DNA of 64,000 bases from VFKU01 sp964620045. Its GTDB lineage: Bacteria; Hydrogenedentota; Hydrogenedentia; Hydrogenedentales; GCA-2746185. The stretch spans positions 8,712 through 72,711 of the forward strand of contig CAZUJL010000022.1 of assembly GCA_964620045.1 (NCBI GenBank), read 5' to 3'. Of the stretch, positions 16,749 through 24,511 are shown piece by piece; within the stretch, counting starts at the first letter, position 1, and the number at the start of each line of letters is the position of its first letter. Under the pieces are notes generated by a model, which saw nothing but the letters and a program-made list of their open reading frames with translations, did no database searches and was not told the DNA's origin. The translations under genes were made by a program, and so were the position numbers.

Positions 16749-17255
16749 ATGGCTGCGAAGACAAAGCGGACAGCAAAAACTAAACCTGCGAAAGATTATG
16801 TGGGCGTGGTGCGGGAGTTGTTGGCGCCGCTTGCGCAGCGCGGGGTCATCCGCAGTCTGGATGAGCGCACTGTTCGCGGGAAGACTGAGTTCCGGTTCAT
16901 GTGGCTGCTGGATCGGCGATTCACGATGGTGTTCGATCCGGAGAACGGGAAAATCACGTTGAAGGATTTGTTGCCGAACGTTTCGGTGAAGTCGGATGTG
17001 GCGGAGGCCGTGCGCGGATGGGTCGCGGGTCGCGCCGAGAAGTCGCTGCCTCCCCACCGCCGTCTCGATCCCGCCAAAATTACCGCGCAGGTGTCCGTGC
17101 GCGGCGACATGCTGAGCATCGCGTTCGACGTGAAACGCAACCAGTACGCCTACGCCGTGCCCAAGGTGCTGAACTTCTGTAACGAACTTTTTGGGCACCT
17201 CAGCATGTACCAGGTCCAATATATGTGGGCGCACATGGGTTTGCCGGAAGAGTAG
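16749..17255 (+). CDS. Hypothetical protein
   Basis: A 168-residue soluble protein that I do not recognise. It has a lysine-rich N-terminus followed by an alternating alpha/beta pattern (FRFMWLLDRRFTMVFD, then LSIAFDVKRNQYAYAVPKVLNFCNELF). It has no signal peptide, heme or metal motif, so it differs from its exported neighbours. Codon use is typical of the window, supporting a real gene. Confidence 0.65.
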   Translation: MAAKTKRTAKTKPAKDYVGVVRELLAPLAQRGVIRSLDERTVRGKTEFRFMWLLDRRFTMVFDPENGKITLKDLLPNVSVKSDVAEAVRGWVAGRAEKSLPPHRRLDPAKITAQVSVRGDMLSIAFDVKRNQYAYAVPKVLNFCNELFGHLSMYQVQYMWAHMGLPEE

Positions 17256-17275
17256 TGAGCGGCGGGCGAGTCAGC

Positions 17276-17359
17276 CGTCCCTACGGGACTGATTGGGTGA
17301 TGCGGGCATGGACCCCGGCGTTGAAACGCCGGGCTACTATCATCTGCCCCTCCGGGGCA
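17276..17359. repeat. Three-hairpin dispersed repeat R2, copy 1
   Basis: The order is a CGTCCCTACGGGAC hairpin, a spacer, a CCCGGCGTT-GAA-ACGCCGGG hairpin followed by CTA, then GCCCCTCCGGGGC. The second copy at 34257-34341 has the same order and loops but different stem sequence that preserves pairing. The copy lies in the 17256-17594 gap. Confidence 0.75.
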
Positions 17360-17468
17360 ATAAGCCCTGTGTATTTGCCAAGCCTCGGAAACGCCCTATT
17401 CACAAATGCTAAATATGCCGATTTTAGACAACCAATACCCGTGAATGTATTTCGTGGCTTTTCGCAAT

Positions 17469-17496
17469 TTGCGGACTATGGCTCCCGTGCTATTAT
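17469..17496 (+). promoter_or_regulatory. Candidate promoter for copper monooxygenase genes B and C
   Basis: TTGCGG (17469-17474), a 16-base spacer and TATTAT (17491-17496). The -10 matches five of six, the -35 only three. It sits 99 bp upstream of the GTG. Confidence 0.35.
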
Positions 17497-17594
17497 CGCC
17501 GGGTTAGAGGTTTATGTAGCTGCGGGAGCTCTGCGCGGAGCCGTATCGTTTTACGACGTAACGGTTTGTCACGCGCATTTCGGAGGGCGGGCAC

Positions 17595-18917
17595 GTGATG
17601 GGTTGGCAAGCGCGACAATGGTGCGGCGCGGCAGCGGCCGCGATGGCGATTTCGGCGTCGTGGGCACACGCGGATGCGCCGGCCTCGGTAACTTTCAGCA
17701 AAGACGTCCTCCCGATCTTCCAAAAAAATTGCCAGGACTGCCATCGCCCCTCCGGCGCGAATTTGTCGGGCATGGTGGCGCCGATGTCACTCACCTCGTA
17801 CGAAGAAGCGCGTCCTTGGGCGAAGGCAATTGTCACCGCGGTGACCACCAAAAAAATGCCGCCGTGGTTTGCGTCAGCGGAACAACACGGCCAGTTCGAA
17901 CTCGAGCGCGGCCTTACGCAGGACGAGATCGACACGATCGTGAAATGGGCTGAAACGGGTGCGAAACGCGGCAACCCGGAAGACGCGCCTGCACCGCTTG
18001 AGTTCCCGTCGTCTGAGGGTTGGGTGATGGGCGAACCGGATATTGTGATTCCTCTTCCGGAGCCGTATTGGGTTGCGGACGAAGTCGAGGATATTCAGCC
18101 GAGCTTCGATCTGATCTTGACCGAAGACATGCTTTCCGAAGACAAGTGGGTGAAGTGGATCGAATTCCGGCCGGGCTGCAAGATCATTCACCACGGCGGC
18201 GCGAGCACACAGCCGCTGGGCCCCGACGGCAAGCCGGTGGTCGATCCGATCAGCGGCGGCAAGCTGATCGGCACGGCGCAGGGCGATGGTCCGGATGTGT
18301 GGCCGGAAGGTTTCGGCAAACTCGTGCGCAAGGGTTCGCGCTTCAGCTTCAACATTCACTACAACAAAGAACCGGGGCCGGGCACGGGCGTGTGGGACCG
18401 GTCGATGATCGCGATCAAGTGGCAGACGACGCCGGTGAAACATGTGGTGCGTTCGGCGGGCGTGAGCTCGCGCGGCTGGGAAATTCCGCCGCACACGGCG
18501 GACTGGACGGTCGGCGCGGCGAAGACCTTTGACGAAGACGCGTACATCATCAACATGATGCCGCACATGCACTGGCGCGGGACGAAGGCGAAGTATGAGC
18601 TGGTGTATCCCGATGGCAAGCGCGAGACGCTGCTGGATGTGCCGGGCTACAACTTCGCGTGGCAATTGACCTACACGTACAAAGAGCCGAAGTTTGCGCC
18701 CGCGGGCAGCCGGCTTGAAGTGACGATGGTGTATGACAACTCGGACGGCAATGCGTTCATCAAGGATCCGGAGCGTCCGATCAGCTTTGGGTCGATGACC
18801 AAGGACGAGATGAATATCGGCTGGACGGAGTACGCGAATGCCGCGCCGATTCATGACATTTTGAACCACGACTTTGGCGTCGAGGGAACCGGCGTCGAAG
18901 ATTTGGATCCGGAATGA
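17595..18917 (+). CDS. Cytochrome c - type II copper monooxygenase (copy B)
   Basis: A 440-residue exported paralogue of copy A. The signal peptide is about residues 1-27 and the heme site CQDCH is at 46-50. Copper ligands are H199-H200 (IIHH), H255 (IHYNK), H324 and H326 (PHMH), and M406 (DEMN), so both copper sites are complete. A GPGTGVWDRS loop follows the third histidine in all three copies. The start may be GTG 17595 or ATG 17598, with GGAGG 8 or 11 bases upstream. Its stop overlaps the start of copy C in an ATGA, so the two are translated together and may form a hetero-oligomer or act on successive substrates. Confidence 0.8.
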   Translation: MMGWQARQWCGAAAAAMAISASWAHADAPASVTFSKDVLPIFQKNCQDCHRPSGANLSGMVAPMSLTSYEEARPWAKAIVTAVTTKKMPPWFASAEQHGQFELERGLTQDEIDTIVKWAETGAKRGNPEDAPAPLEFPSSEGWVMGEPDIVIPLPEPYWVADEVEDIQPSFDLILTEDMLSEDKWVKWIEFRPGCKIIHHGGASTQPLGPDGKPVVDPISGGKLIGTAQGDGPDVWPEGFGKLVRKGSRFSFNIHYNKEPGPGTGVWDRSMIAIKWQTTPVKHVVRSAGVSSRGWEIPPHTADWTVGAAKTFDEDAYIINMMPHMHWRGTKAKYELVYPDGKRETLLDVPGYNFAWQLTYTYKEPKFAPAGSRLEVTMVYDNSDGNAFIKDPERPISFGSMTKDEMNIGWTEYANAAPIHDILNHDFGVEGTGVEDLDPE

Positions 18918-20239
18918 GCAACGGCTTTTTGCCGCAGGGAGATTTGGGAATGGTGCTACGGTTTGGTGTGGCGGGTGTGCTCGCGGCGGGCGCGATTTGT
19001 GCCGGCGCGGCGGCAGACGAGAAGGTCACGTTCACGAAAGACGTGCTTCCGATTCTGCAAGAGAACTGCGTGAAGTGTCACCGGCCCGGCGGCGACAACA
19101 TTGCCGGCATGGTGGCGCCGATGTCGCTGATGACGTACGACGAAGTGCGTCCGTGGGCGAAGGCGGTGGCGAAGGCGGTAACCGAGAAGAAGATGCCGCC
19201 GTGGTTCACGACCGAGCAGTTCCACGGCATTTTCGAGAACGAGCGCGTGCTGAGCGAGCAGGAAGTGCAAACGATTGTTTCCTGGGCGAGCAGCGGCGCG
19301 GCGCGCGGCAATCCGCAGGATGCGCCGGCCCCGGTGGTGTTTGAAGACACGGGCGGCTGGCTGACGGGTACGCCGGACCTCGTGGTGAAAATGCCGGAGC
19401 CGTACTTCGTGAAGGACGACGTGGAAGACATCTACGTCAATTTTGTGACCGACCCGATTTCCGAAGCGGACCTGCCGAAGGACCGCTGGCTGCGCGCGAT
19501 TGAGTGGCGCGGACAGAGCGAAGTCGTGCATCACATTGTGGGCGGCGCGAGCGTGAAAGACGCGAACGGCGACCAGCTTTACTACGAACTCGGCTCCATT
19601 GCGCCGGGCGAAGAGGGCATGCTGTTCCCCGAGGGCCACGGCAAACTGTTGCCGAAGGGATCGAAGGTCCATTTCCAGATGCACTACCACAAGGAAAGCG
19701 GACCGGGGACGGGCACGTGGGACCAGTCGATGGTCTCGTTCCGCTTCTGGGACGAAGAGAAGGACCCGAAGATCCAGTACGCGATGGCGCGCTCGGGCAT
19801 TTCGAACCACACGTTTGAGATTCCGCCGAACCACGAAGCGTGGCCGGTGGGCGCGGCGATCACGTTTGACGAAGACACGACGATCCACGCGCTGCACCCG
19901 CACATGCACCTGCGCGGGAAGGACGCGCGGTACATCGCCTACTACCCCGACGGCTCGCAGGAAGAGTTGCTGTGGGTGCCGAATTTCGACTTCAACTGGC
20001 AATTGGACTACACGTACGCCGAGCCGAAGAAAGTGCCGGCGGGTACGCGCGTGGAATTCACGGCGCACTACGACAACTCGCCGGACAATATCTACAACCC
20101 GGACCCGACCATTTCGATGGCGTGGGGCGGGCCGACGACGATGGAAATGATGATTGGGTATATCGCCTTCTGCAATACGGAACCGAGCGATAACCCCATG
20201 CCGGCGGCGCGCAAGGCGACGGGCGAAGCCTCGGAGTGA
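18914..20239 (+). CDS. Cytochrome c - type II copper monooxygenase (copy C)
   Basis: A 441-residue paralogue with the heme site CVKCH at 52-56. Copper ligands are H206-H207 (VVHH), H257 (MHYHK), H330 and H332 (PHMH) and M412 or 413 (MEMM). Both copper centres look intact. The ATG at 18914 overlaps the stop of copy B. An internal ATG at 18950 (residue 13) has GGGAG upstream and gives a tighter signal peptide, so the true start is uncertain. Divergence between B and C lies mostly around residues 210-250, next to the HH pair, suggesting different substrates. Confidence 0.8.
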   Translation: MSNGFLPQGDLGMVLRFGVAGVLAAGAICAGAAADEKVTFTKDVLPILQENCVKCHRPGGDNIAGMVAPMSLMTYDEVRPWAKAVAKAVTEKKMPPWFTTEQFHGIFENERVLSEQEVQTIVSWASSGAARGNPQDAPAPVVFEDTGGWLTGTPDLVVKMPEPYFVKDDVEDIYVNFVTDPISEADLPKDRWLRAIEWRGQSEVVHHIVGGASVKDANGDQLYYELGSIAPGEEGMLFPEGHGKLLPKGSKVHFQMHYHKESGPGTGTWDQSMVSFRFWDEEKDPKIQYAMARSGISNHTFEIPPNHEAWPVGAAITFDEDTTIHALHPHMHLRGKDARYIAYYPDGSQEELLWVPNFDFNWQLDYTYAEPKKVPAGTRVEFTAHYDNSPDNIYNPDPTISMAWGGPTTMEMMIGYIAFCNTEPSDNPMPAARKATGEASE

Positions 20240-20263
20240 ACCTACGGTGAATCGTTAAGTCTG

Positions 20264-20299
20264 GCCCCGGAATCCAATGTGGTTCCGGGGCTTTCGTTT
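20264..20299 (+). terminator. Probable terminator after copper monooxygenase C
   Basis: GCCCCGGAA / TTCCGGGGC forms a 9-bp stem with a 10-base loop, followed by a T-rich but interrupted tract (TTTCGTTT). Termination may be partial. Confidence 0.55.
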
Positions 20300-20368
20300 G
20301 GTAGAGTGGCAACGTTTCCTATTCCAGTGGCGCGAAGCCACGCGGCTGCGCAAATGAGGACATTCGAC

Positions 20369-21049
20369 ATGACGAATACGCGGAAGGTGTGGGCGATCGT
20401 GGGCGCGGTGCTGCTGTGCGTGGAAGCACAGGTTTGTTTCGCGCAACAACAACCGGCGCAGACGACGACTCCGCCGGCGGACGTGGCGGCGGGCGGCGAG
20501 GATGCGCCGCTGGAAGGCGCGAGCAATGCCGCGGGCGGAACTGCGGAGGCACAAGCGCGCGCGCGACGTCGCATGCAAACCACGACGACGGCGGCGCTGA
20601 AGATCGGCGACAAGAACATCAGCATGCTGGCGGCGATCCTGAAAGCGGACGCGCCGGACTATGCGTTGATCGACAAACTTAAAGAAGGCGACGTGCTGCA
20701 GATTACGCGCAGCCAGGCGATCAAGTTGAAGACCGATTTGCCGCTCACCTTCGGCGATGTGACGCTGAAAACCGAGAACGTCGCGAAGGGTTATGCCGGC
20801 GTGTACAGCTTGTGGATCAAGAAGACCGCGGACGGCTGGGCGTTTGTGTTCAACCAGAAGCCGGACGTATGGGGCACGATGTATGACGCGGCCGCGAATG
20901 TTGGCGAGGTGAAGGTTGAACATGGCGCGCCGGAAAAGACCGACGAAGGCCTGAAGTTTGCGATCGAGCAGCAGGGCACGGACGGCGGTACGATCAAAAT
21001 CTCGTGGGGCGCGCACCAGTGGTCCGCCAAGTTCGCCATCGCCCAGTGA
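20369..21049 (+). CDS. Secreted DUF2911 family protein
   Basis: About 226 residues with a signal peptide (to the AQ site near residue 22) and a glutamine/alanine-rich linker. The C-terminal DUF2911 domain carries the motif GVYSLWIKK-ADGWAFVFN. The domain has no known function and is common in secreted proteins of Bacteroidetes and Acidobacteria. ATG 20369 follows GAGGA and fits the signal peptide; upstream ATGs in frame would break it. The last bases overlap the GTG of the PQQ dehydrogenase (GTGA), implying coupled translation and a shared periplasmic role. Confidence 0.75.
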   Translation: MTNTRKVWAIVGAVLLCVEAQVCFAQQQPAQTTTPPADVAAGGEDAPLEGASNAAGGTAEAQARARRRMQTTTTAALKIGDKNISMLAAILKADAPDYALIDKLKEGDVLQITRSQAIKLKTDLPLTFGDVTLKTENVAKGYAGVYSLWIKKTADGWAFVFNQKPDVWGTMYDAAANVGEVKVEHGAPEKTDEGLKFAIEQQGTDGGTIKISWGAHQWSAKFAIAQ

Positions 21050-23067
21050 GCCGCCTCGGGATCGTTTGCACGGTACTCCTCGCCTGCTTCGCGGGCGCCA
21101 CGGTGGCGTTTGCGGAAGGCTACGACACCTCCGCGGGCGAATGGCCCACCTACGGCGGCGACCTGTATAGCCACAAGTATTCGCCGCTGGACCAGATCAA
21201 CGGGGAGAACTTCTCCAAGCTGCAGGTCGTGTGGCGGTGGAAATCCGCCGACGAATGGATCAGCAAAACGGTATCCGGCGGCGAATGGTGGTCGAAGTCC
21301 ACGCCGGTGTTCGACGACTTACAAAAAGACAATCCCAACCGCTGGCGCGGCGGGCTTGTGCCCCGGCTTGCGGGATTCAAGGCGACGCCGCTGATGGTGG
21401 GCGGCAAGTTGTACGTCACGACCGCGCTGTACCAAGCGGCGGCGATCGACGCGAAGACCGGCGAGACGCTGTGGGTCTTCAATCCGAAGAGCTACGAAAC
21501 CGGCACGCCGACGATGAGCATCTATTGGAACCATCGCGGGGCGGCGTATTGGACGGACGGCACAGACGAGCGCATTTTCTGGGGCACGGGCGACGCGTAT
21601 CTGTGGTGCGTGGATGCGAAGACCGGGCGGCCGTGCGCGGATTTCGGCGACGGCGGCCGCGTGGACATTGCGAAGGATGTGCCGCGCGCGGAGCGCGACA
21701 AGCGCGACTATTTGAACGCGCTGCTGTACTCGTGCGCCTCTCCCCCACTCGTGGTGAACAACGTTGTGATCACGGGGCAGTCGATCGCCGATCGCCGCGT
21801 AGTGAAGGAAGCGCCGCCGGGCTATGTGCGCGGTTGGGATGCGAAGACCGGCGCGTTGAAGTGGACGTTCAACAGCGTGCCGCAGGCGGGCGAGTTCGGC
21901 AACGAGACCTGGGAAAACGGCTCGGCCGAATACTCCGGCAATTCGAATGTGTGGACGCAGATGAGCGCCGACCCGGAACTCGGGCTGGTGTATTTGCCGA
22001 CGGGCACGCCGACGAACGACTTTTACGGCGGGCATCGCCTGGGCGATAACCTGTTTGCCGAATGCGTGATCGCGGTGAACGTCGAGACCGGCGAGCGCGT
22101 GTGGCATTTCCAGACCGTGCACCATGGCCTGTGGGACTACGACAATCCCGCGGCGCCGAACCTTGTGGATATCGTCGTGGACGGCAAGCCGATCAAGGCC
22201 GTCGCGCAGGTGACGAAGCAAGGGTTTGTATTTGCGTTCGATCGCGCGACCGGCAAGCCCATCTGGCCAATTGAAGAGAAGCCGGTGATTACGGAATCAA
22301 ACATTCCAGGCGAGCGCCCGGCGGCGACGCAGCCGATGCCGACGAAACCGCTTGCGTTCGAATACCAGGGCGTGAAAGAAGACGACCTGATCGACTTTAC
22401 GCCGGAGCTGCACCAGTTGGCGCTGGACATTGTGAAGGAGTACACGATCGGGCCGCTGTTTACGCCGCCGATGCTGGGCAAGGCGACGATCATGCGACCG
22501 GGTCTCGGCGGTGGCGCGAACTGGACCGGCGCGGCGGTGGATCCGGAGACGGGCGTCTTGTATGTGCCGTCGGTGGCTGGATACTCGGTCGTGCATTTCT
22601 TCACGCCGGGCGCGGACGTAAACGGGAACCTCGACTATACGCACGGCGCGCGCGGCGGACTGGCGCAGGGCCCCAAGGGCCTGCCGCTATTCAAACCGCC
22701 GTACTCGCGCGTGACGGCGATCGATATGAACACGGGCGAGCACCTGTGGTGGGTGCCGACGGGCAATGGTGACAACGTGCGGAACCATCCGGACTTGAAG
22801 GCGCTGAACCTGCCGCCGGTGGGTGGCGATGGCGAGACCGGGCCGCTGCTGACGAAGACGGTGCTTGTGATCGGCCTTGCGCCGACCGAAGGCGCGCCGA
22901 CGCTGACCGCGTACGACAAGAAAACCGGCGCGGTGCTGGGTTCAGTCGAGCTGCCCGGCAAACCGGTGAGCACGCCGATGACGTATCTCTACGACGGCAA
23001 GCAATACATCGCGCTCACCTGCGGCGGAGCGACGCCGGAATTGGTCGCGCTCGCGCTTCCTGAATAG
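21046..23067 (+). CDS. PQQ-dependent dehydrogenase (quinoprotein), periplasmic
   Basis: A 673-residue exported propeller enzyme. The GTG at 21046 overlaps the preceding stop and gives a clean signal peptide (1-23, ending AFA). The mature N-terminus EWPTYGGDLYSHKYSPLDQI is the hallmark of quinoprotein alcohol and glucose dehydrogenases. Several tryptophan-docking repeats of the AIDAKTGETLWVF type follow, with late ones around DMNTGEHLWWVP. No heme-binding CxxCH is present, so an external acceptor is needed; the neighbouring c-type cytochromes are candidates. It oxidises an alcohol or sugar at its carbonyl-forming carbon; substrate unknown. No pqq biosynthesis gene is in the window. Confidence 0.85.
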   Translation: MSRLGIVCTVLLACFAGATVAFAEGYDTSAGEWPTYGGDLYSHKYSPLDQINGENFSKLQVVWRWKSADEWISKTVSGGEWWSKSTPVFDDLQKDNPNRWRGGLVPRLAGFKATPLMVGGKLYVTTALYQAAAIDAKTGETLWVFNPKSYETGTPTMSIYWNHRGAAYWTDGTDERIFWGTGDAYLWCVDAKTGRPCADFGDGGRVDIAKDVPRAERDKRDYLNALLYSCASPPLVVNNVVITGQSIADRRVVKEAPPGYVRGWDAKTGALKWTFNSVPQAGEFGNETWENGSAEYSGNSNVWTQMSADPELGLVYLPTGTPTNDFYGGHRLGDNLFAECVIAVNVETGERVWHFQTVHHGLWDYDNPAAPNLVDIVVDGKPIKAVAQVTKQGFVFAFDRATGKPIWPIEEKPVITESNIPGERPAATQPMPTKPLAFEYQGVKEDDLIDFTPELHQLALDIVKEYTIGPLFTPPMLGKATIMRPGLGGGANWTGAAVDPETGVLYVPSVAGYSVVHFFTPGADVNGNLDYTHGARGGLAQGPKGLPLFKPPYSRVTAIDMNTGEHLWWVPTGNGDNVRNHPDLKALNLPPVGGDGETGPLLTKTVLVIGLAPTEGAPTLTAYDKKTGAVLGSVELPGKPVSTPMTYLYDGKQYIALTCGGATPELVALALPE

Positions 23068-23106
23068 ATCGACAAATCAAAGTCCGTTCACAGGGGTTTT
23101 AATCTC

Positions 23107-23925
23107 ATGACCAGCCCTATCCCTGACTTTTCGGCGTGCAGGGAGCGTATTGACAGGGCAAATAGCAAAGCCCAATTCGTTATAGATCAATGGAAATCTC
23201 TTCACGAGAACAACCGACCAAAAACATCTCTCAAAGACAAGGGTGACGGACGACATATCATCTGCGTAACATCTCCCAGCATTCCGTCTAGCCTCGCGCT
23301 CGAATTGGGCGAAGTTCTCTATCAAATTCGCGCTGCACTAGATAATGCCGTTTACGCCAGTTGCGTTTGTGATTGCACCAACGACTTTACCAAGTACGAA
23401 AGAGACATTGGATTTCCTGTTTGTGCTACACCCAAATCTTTCAAAGATCGCGTTGAGCACAAATGTTTGGATAAGAAGCGCATTCAGATTCTTCGAACTA
23501 TACAACCGTTTTACACCGACAATATGCCGAACGAATTTAAGTTCAGGTGTTACTCTTGGGCCTTTCATGTTCTTAACGAGTGGGCCAAAATCGATAGGCA
23601 TCGACGATTGCATGTTCTCACTGCAGCATTCTTTGACCCATCGATAAGCTTTACATTCGGAAAACAGGTTGTCATTGCTAACCCAACGCTCTACAAAATT
23701 CAGTTTCTGGAAGGTGAAACCGACATAGGGGAATTGACCATCATCAATCCACATGGCACCCCGACGACCATGGATACGGAAACAAACTCGATATTCGATA
23801 TCGAGATTGGGATCAAGGAGCCTCCTTTGCCCTTGGTTCAAGAAGACACGTTGACTCACCGTCTCAACACAATCTTCGAGGCGTCAAGAGCCATTATCCA
23901 AGCCTTTCAAGAAAGCTATTCGTAA
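23107..23925 (+). CDS. Hypothetical protein, compositionally foreign
   Basis: A 272-residue soluble protein. It contains a LYQIRAALDNAVY helix, reminiscent of the RxALDHLVW motif in a widespread uncharacterised family often found in accessory regions, and nine cysteines without a clear metal motif. Its coding sequence is visibly lower in GC than the genes on both sides and uses A/T-ending codons freely, which suggests recent acquisition. It is followed by an AT-rich gap and a strong RNA promoter. No function can be given. Confidence 0.7.
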   Translation: MTSPIPDFSACRERIDRANSKAQFVIDQWKSLHENNRPKTSLKDKGDGRHIICVTSPSIPSSLALELGEVLYQIRAALDNAVYASCVCDCTNDFTKYERDIGFPVCATPKSFKDRVEHKCLDKKRIQILRTIQPFYTDNMPNEFKFRCYSWAFHVLNEWAKIDRHRRLHVLTAAFFDPSISFTFGKQVVIANPTLYKIQFLEGETDIGELTIINPHGTPTTMDTETNSIFDIEIGIKEPPLPLVQEDTLTHRLNTIFEASRAIIQAFQESYS

Positions 23926-24122
23926 AACCAAATCTACATACATTCGCGCAGCGTAACTTCGGACAATCTAGGCAAAAGTCACGCATACAATTCCTCAAAA
24001 ACCCCTTATTTTTCGCTGAATTCATTCCTCTATCGGATCGCCGAAAGTGTGGTTTTATACGCCTCGGATCGCTATATGTAGTGATCTGGCAAGAAGAATT
24101 TTCAATTCGTAGAAAATAATCG

Positions 24123-24151
24123 TTGACATGCACAATATGTTGTGTTATAAA
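24123..24151 (+). promoter_or_regulatory. Near-consensus sigma-70 promoter for the candidate ncRNA
   Basis: TTGACA (24123-24128), exactly 17 bases, then TATAAA (24146-24151). Expected start near 24158. It is the best promoter match in the window and is not followed by an open reading frame. Confidence 0.8.
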
Positions 24152-24155
24152 GGTC

Positions 24156-24407
24156 GCGGTGTCAGGGGGTGACACAGCAGGGGGACCGGACGGCGTTCAC
24201 ATCTCTCCACAGCCCAGCAGCGTGGACGCACCAACGGACGGTAATTGGCTCTGCAACGAGTTTGACGGAACGCGGTGACCGCAGCCCACCCGCCCCGTCG
24301 TTTGTAGCTCGGACCCGTGCCTAGCGCCAGGTATACGGAGTTACACCCATAGACACACCCCGCAATGTACGGGCGGTGGGTTTCGACCCACCGCCCCGTC
24401 TCTTTTT
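24156..24407 (+). ncRNA. Candidate structured non-coding RNA, unknown class
   Basis: About 250 bases lie between the strong promoter and a perfect terminator, with no credible reading frame. Visible structure includes GTGTCA-GGGGG-TGACAC near the 5' end, GCGG-TGA-CCGC (24272-24282) and CCGT-GCCT ... AGGT-AT-ACGG (24315-24338). A possible long-range closure pairs GCGGTGTC (24156-24163) with GACACACCCCGC (24352-24363). I looked for tmRNA, RNase P RNA, SRP RNA, 5S and common riboswitch signatures and found none. A closed domain plus terminator could suit a divergent 6S RNA, but that is only a suggestion. The AT-rich stretch 23926-24122 before it holds nothing else I can identify. Confidence 0.65.
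24371..24407 (+). terminator. Rho-independent terminator of the candidate ncRNA
   Basis: A perfect 10-bp stem GGGCGGTGGG / CCCACCGCCC with loop TTTCGA, then CGTCTCTTTTT. Confidence 0.85.
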
Positions 24408-24425
24408 AGGGCGCAGGATTGAACT

Positions 24426-24485
24426 CCCGCGAGGGGGTGTATAGACTACGGCCCTTCCAGTGGGCCGCATTTCGCGGGTTTTTTC
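24426..24485 (+). terminator. Branched terminator-like element upstream of pntAA
   Basis: CCCGCGA (24426-24432) pairs with TCGCGGG (24472-24478), directly followed by seven T. The enclosed region holds a second hairpin, CGGCCC / GGGCCG (24449-24467). It may be a back-up terminator or an attenuator for the gene starting at 24512. Confidence 0.6.
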
Positions 24486-24511
24486 TTAATTTTTGGGCCT
24501 TGTCCTCATTC

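Noticed and set aside
24371..24396. GGTTTCGACCC resembling a tRNA or tmRNA T-arm
   Set aside because: No acceptor stem, CCA end, D-arm or tag reading frame; the structure is a plain 10-bp terminator followed by T.
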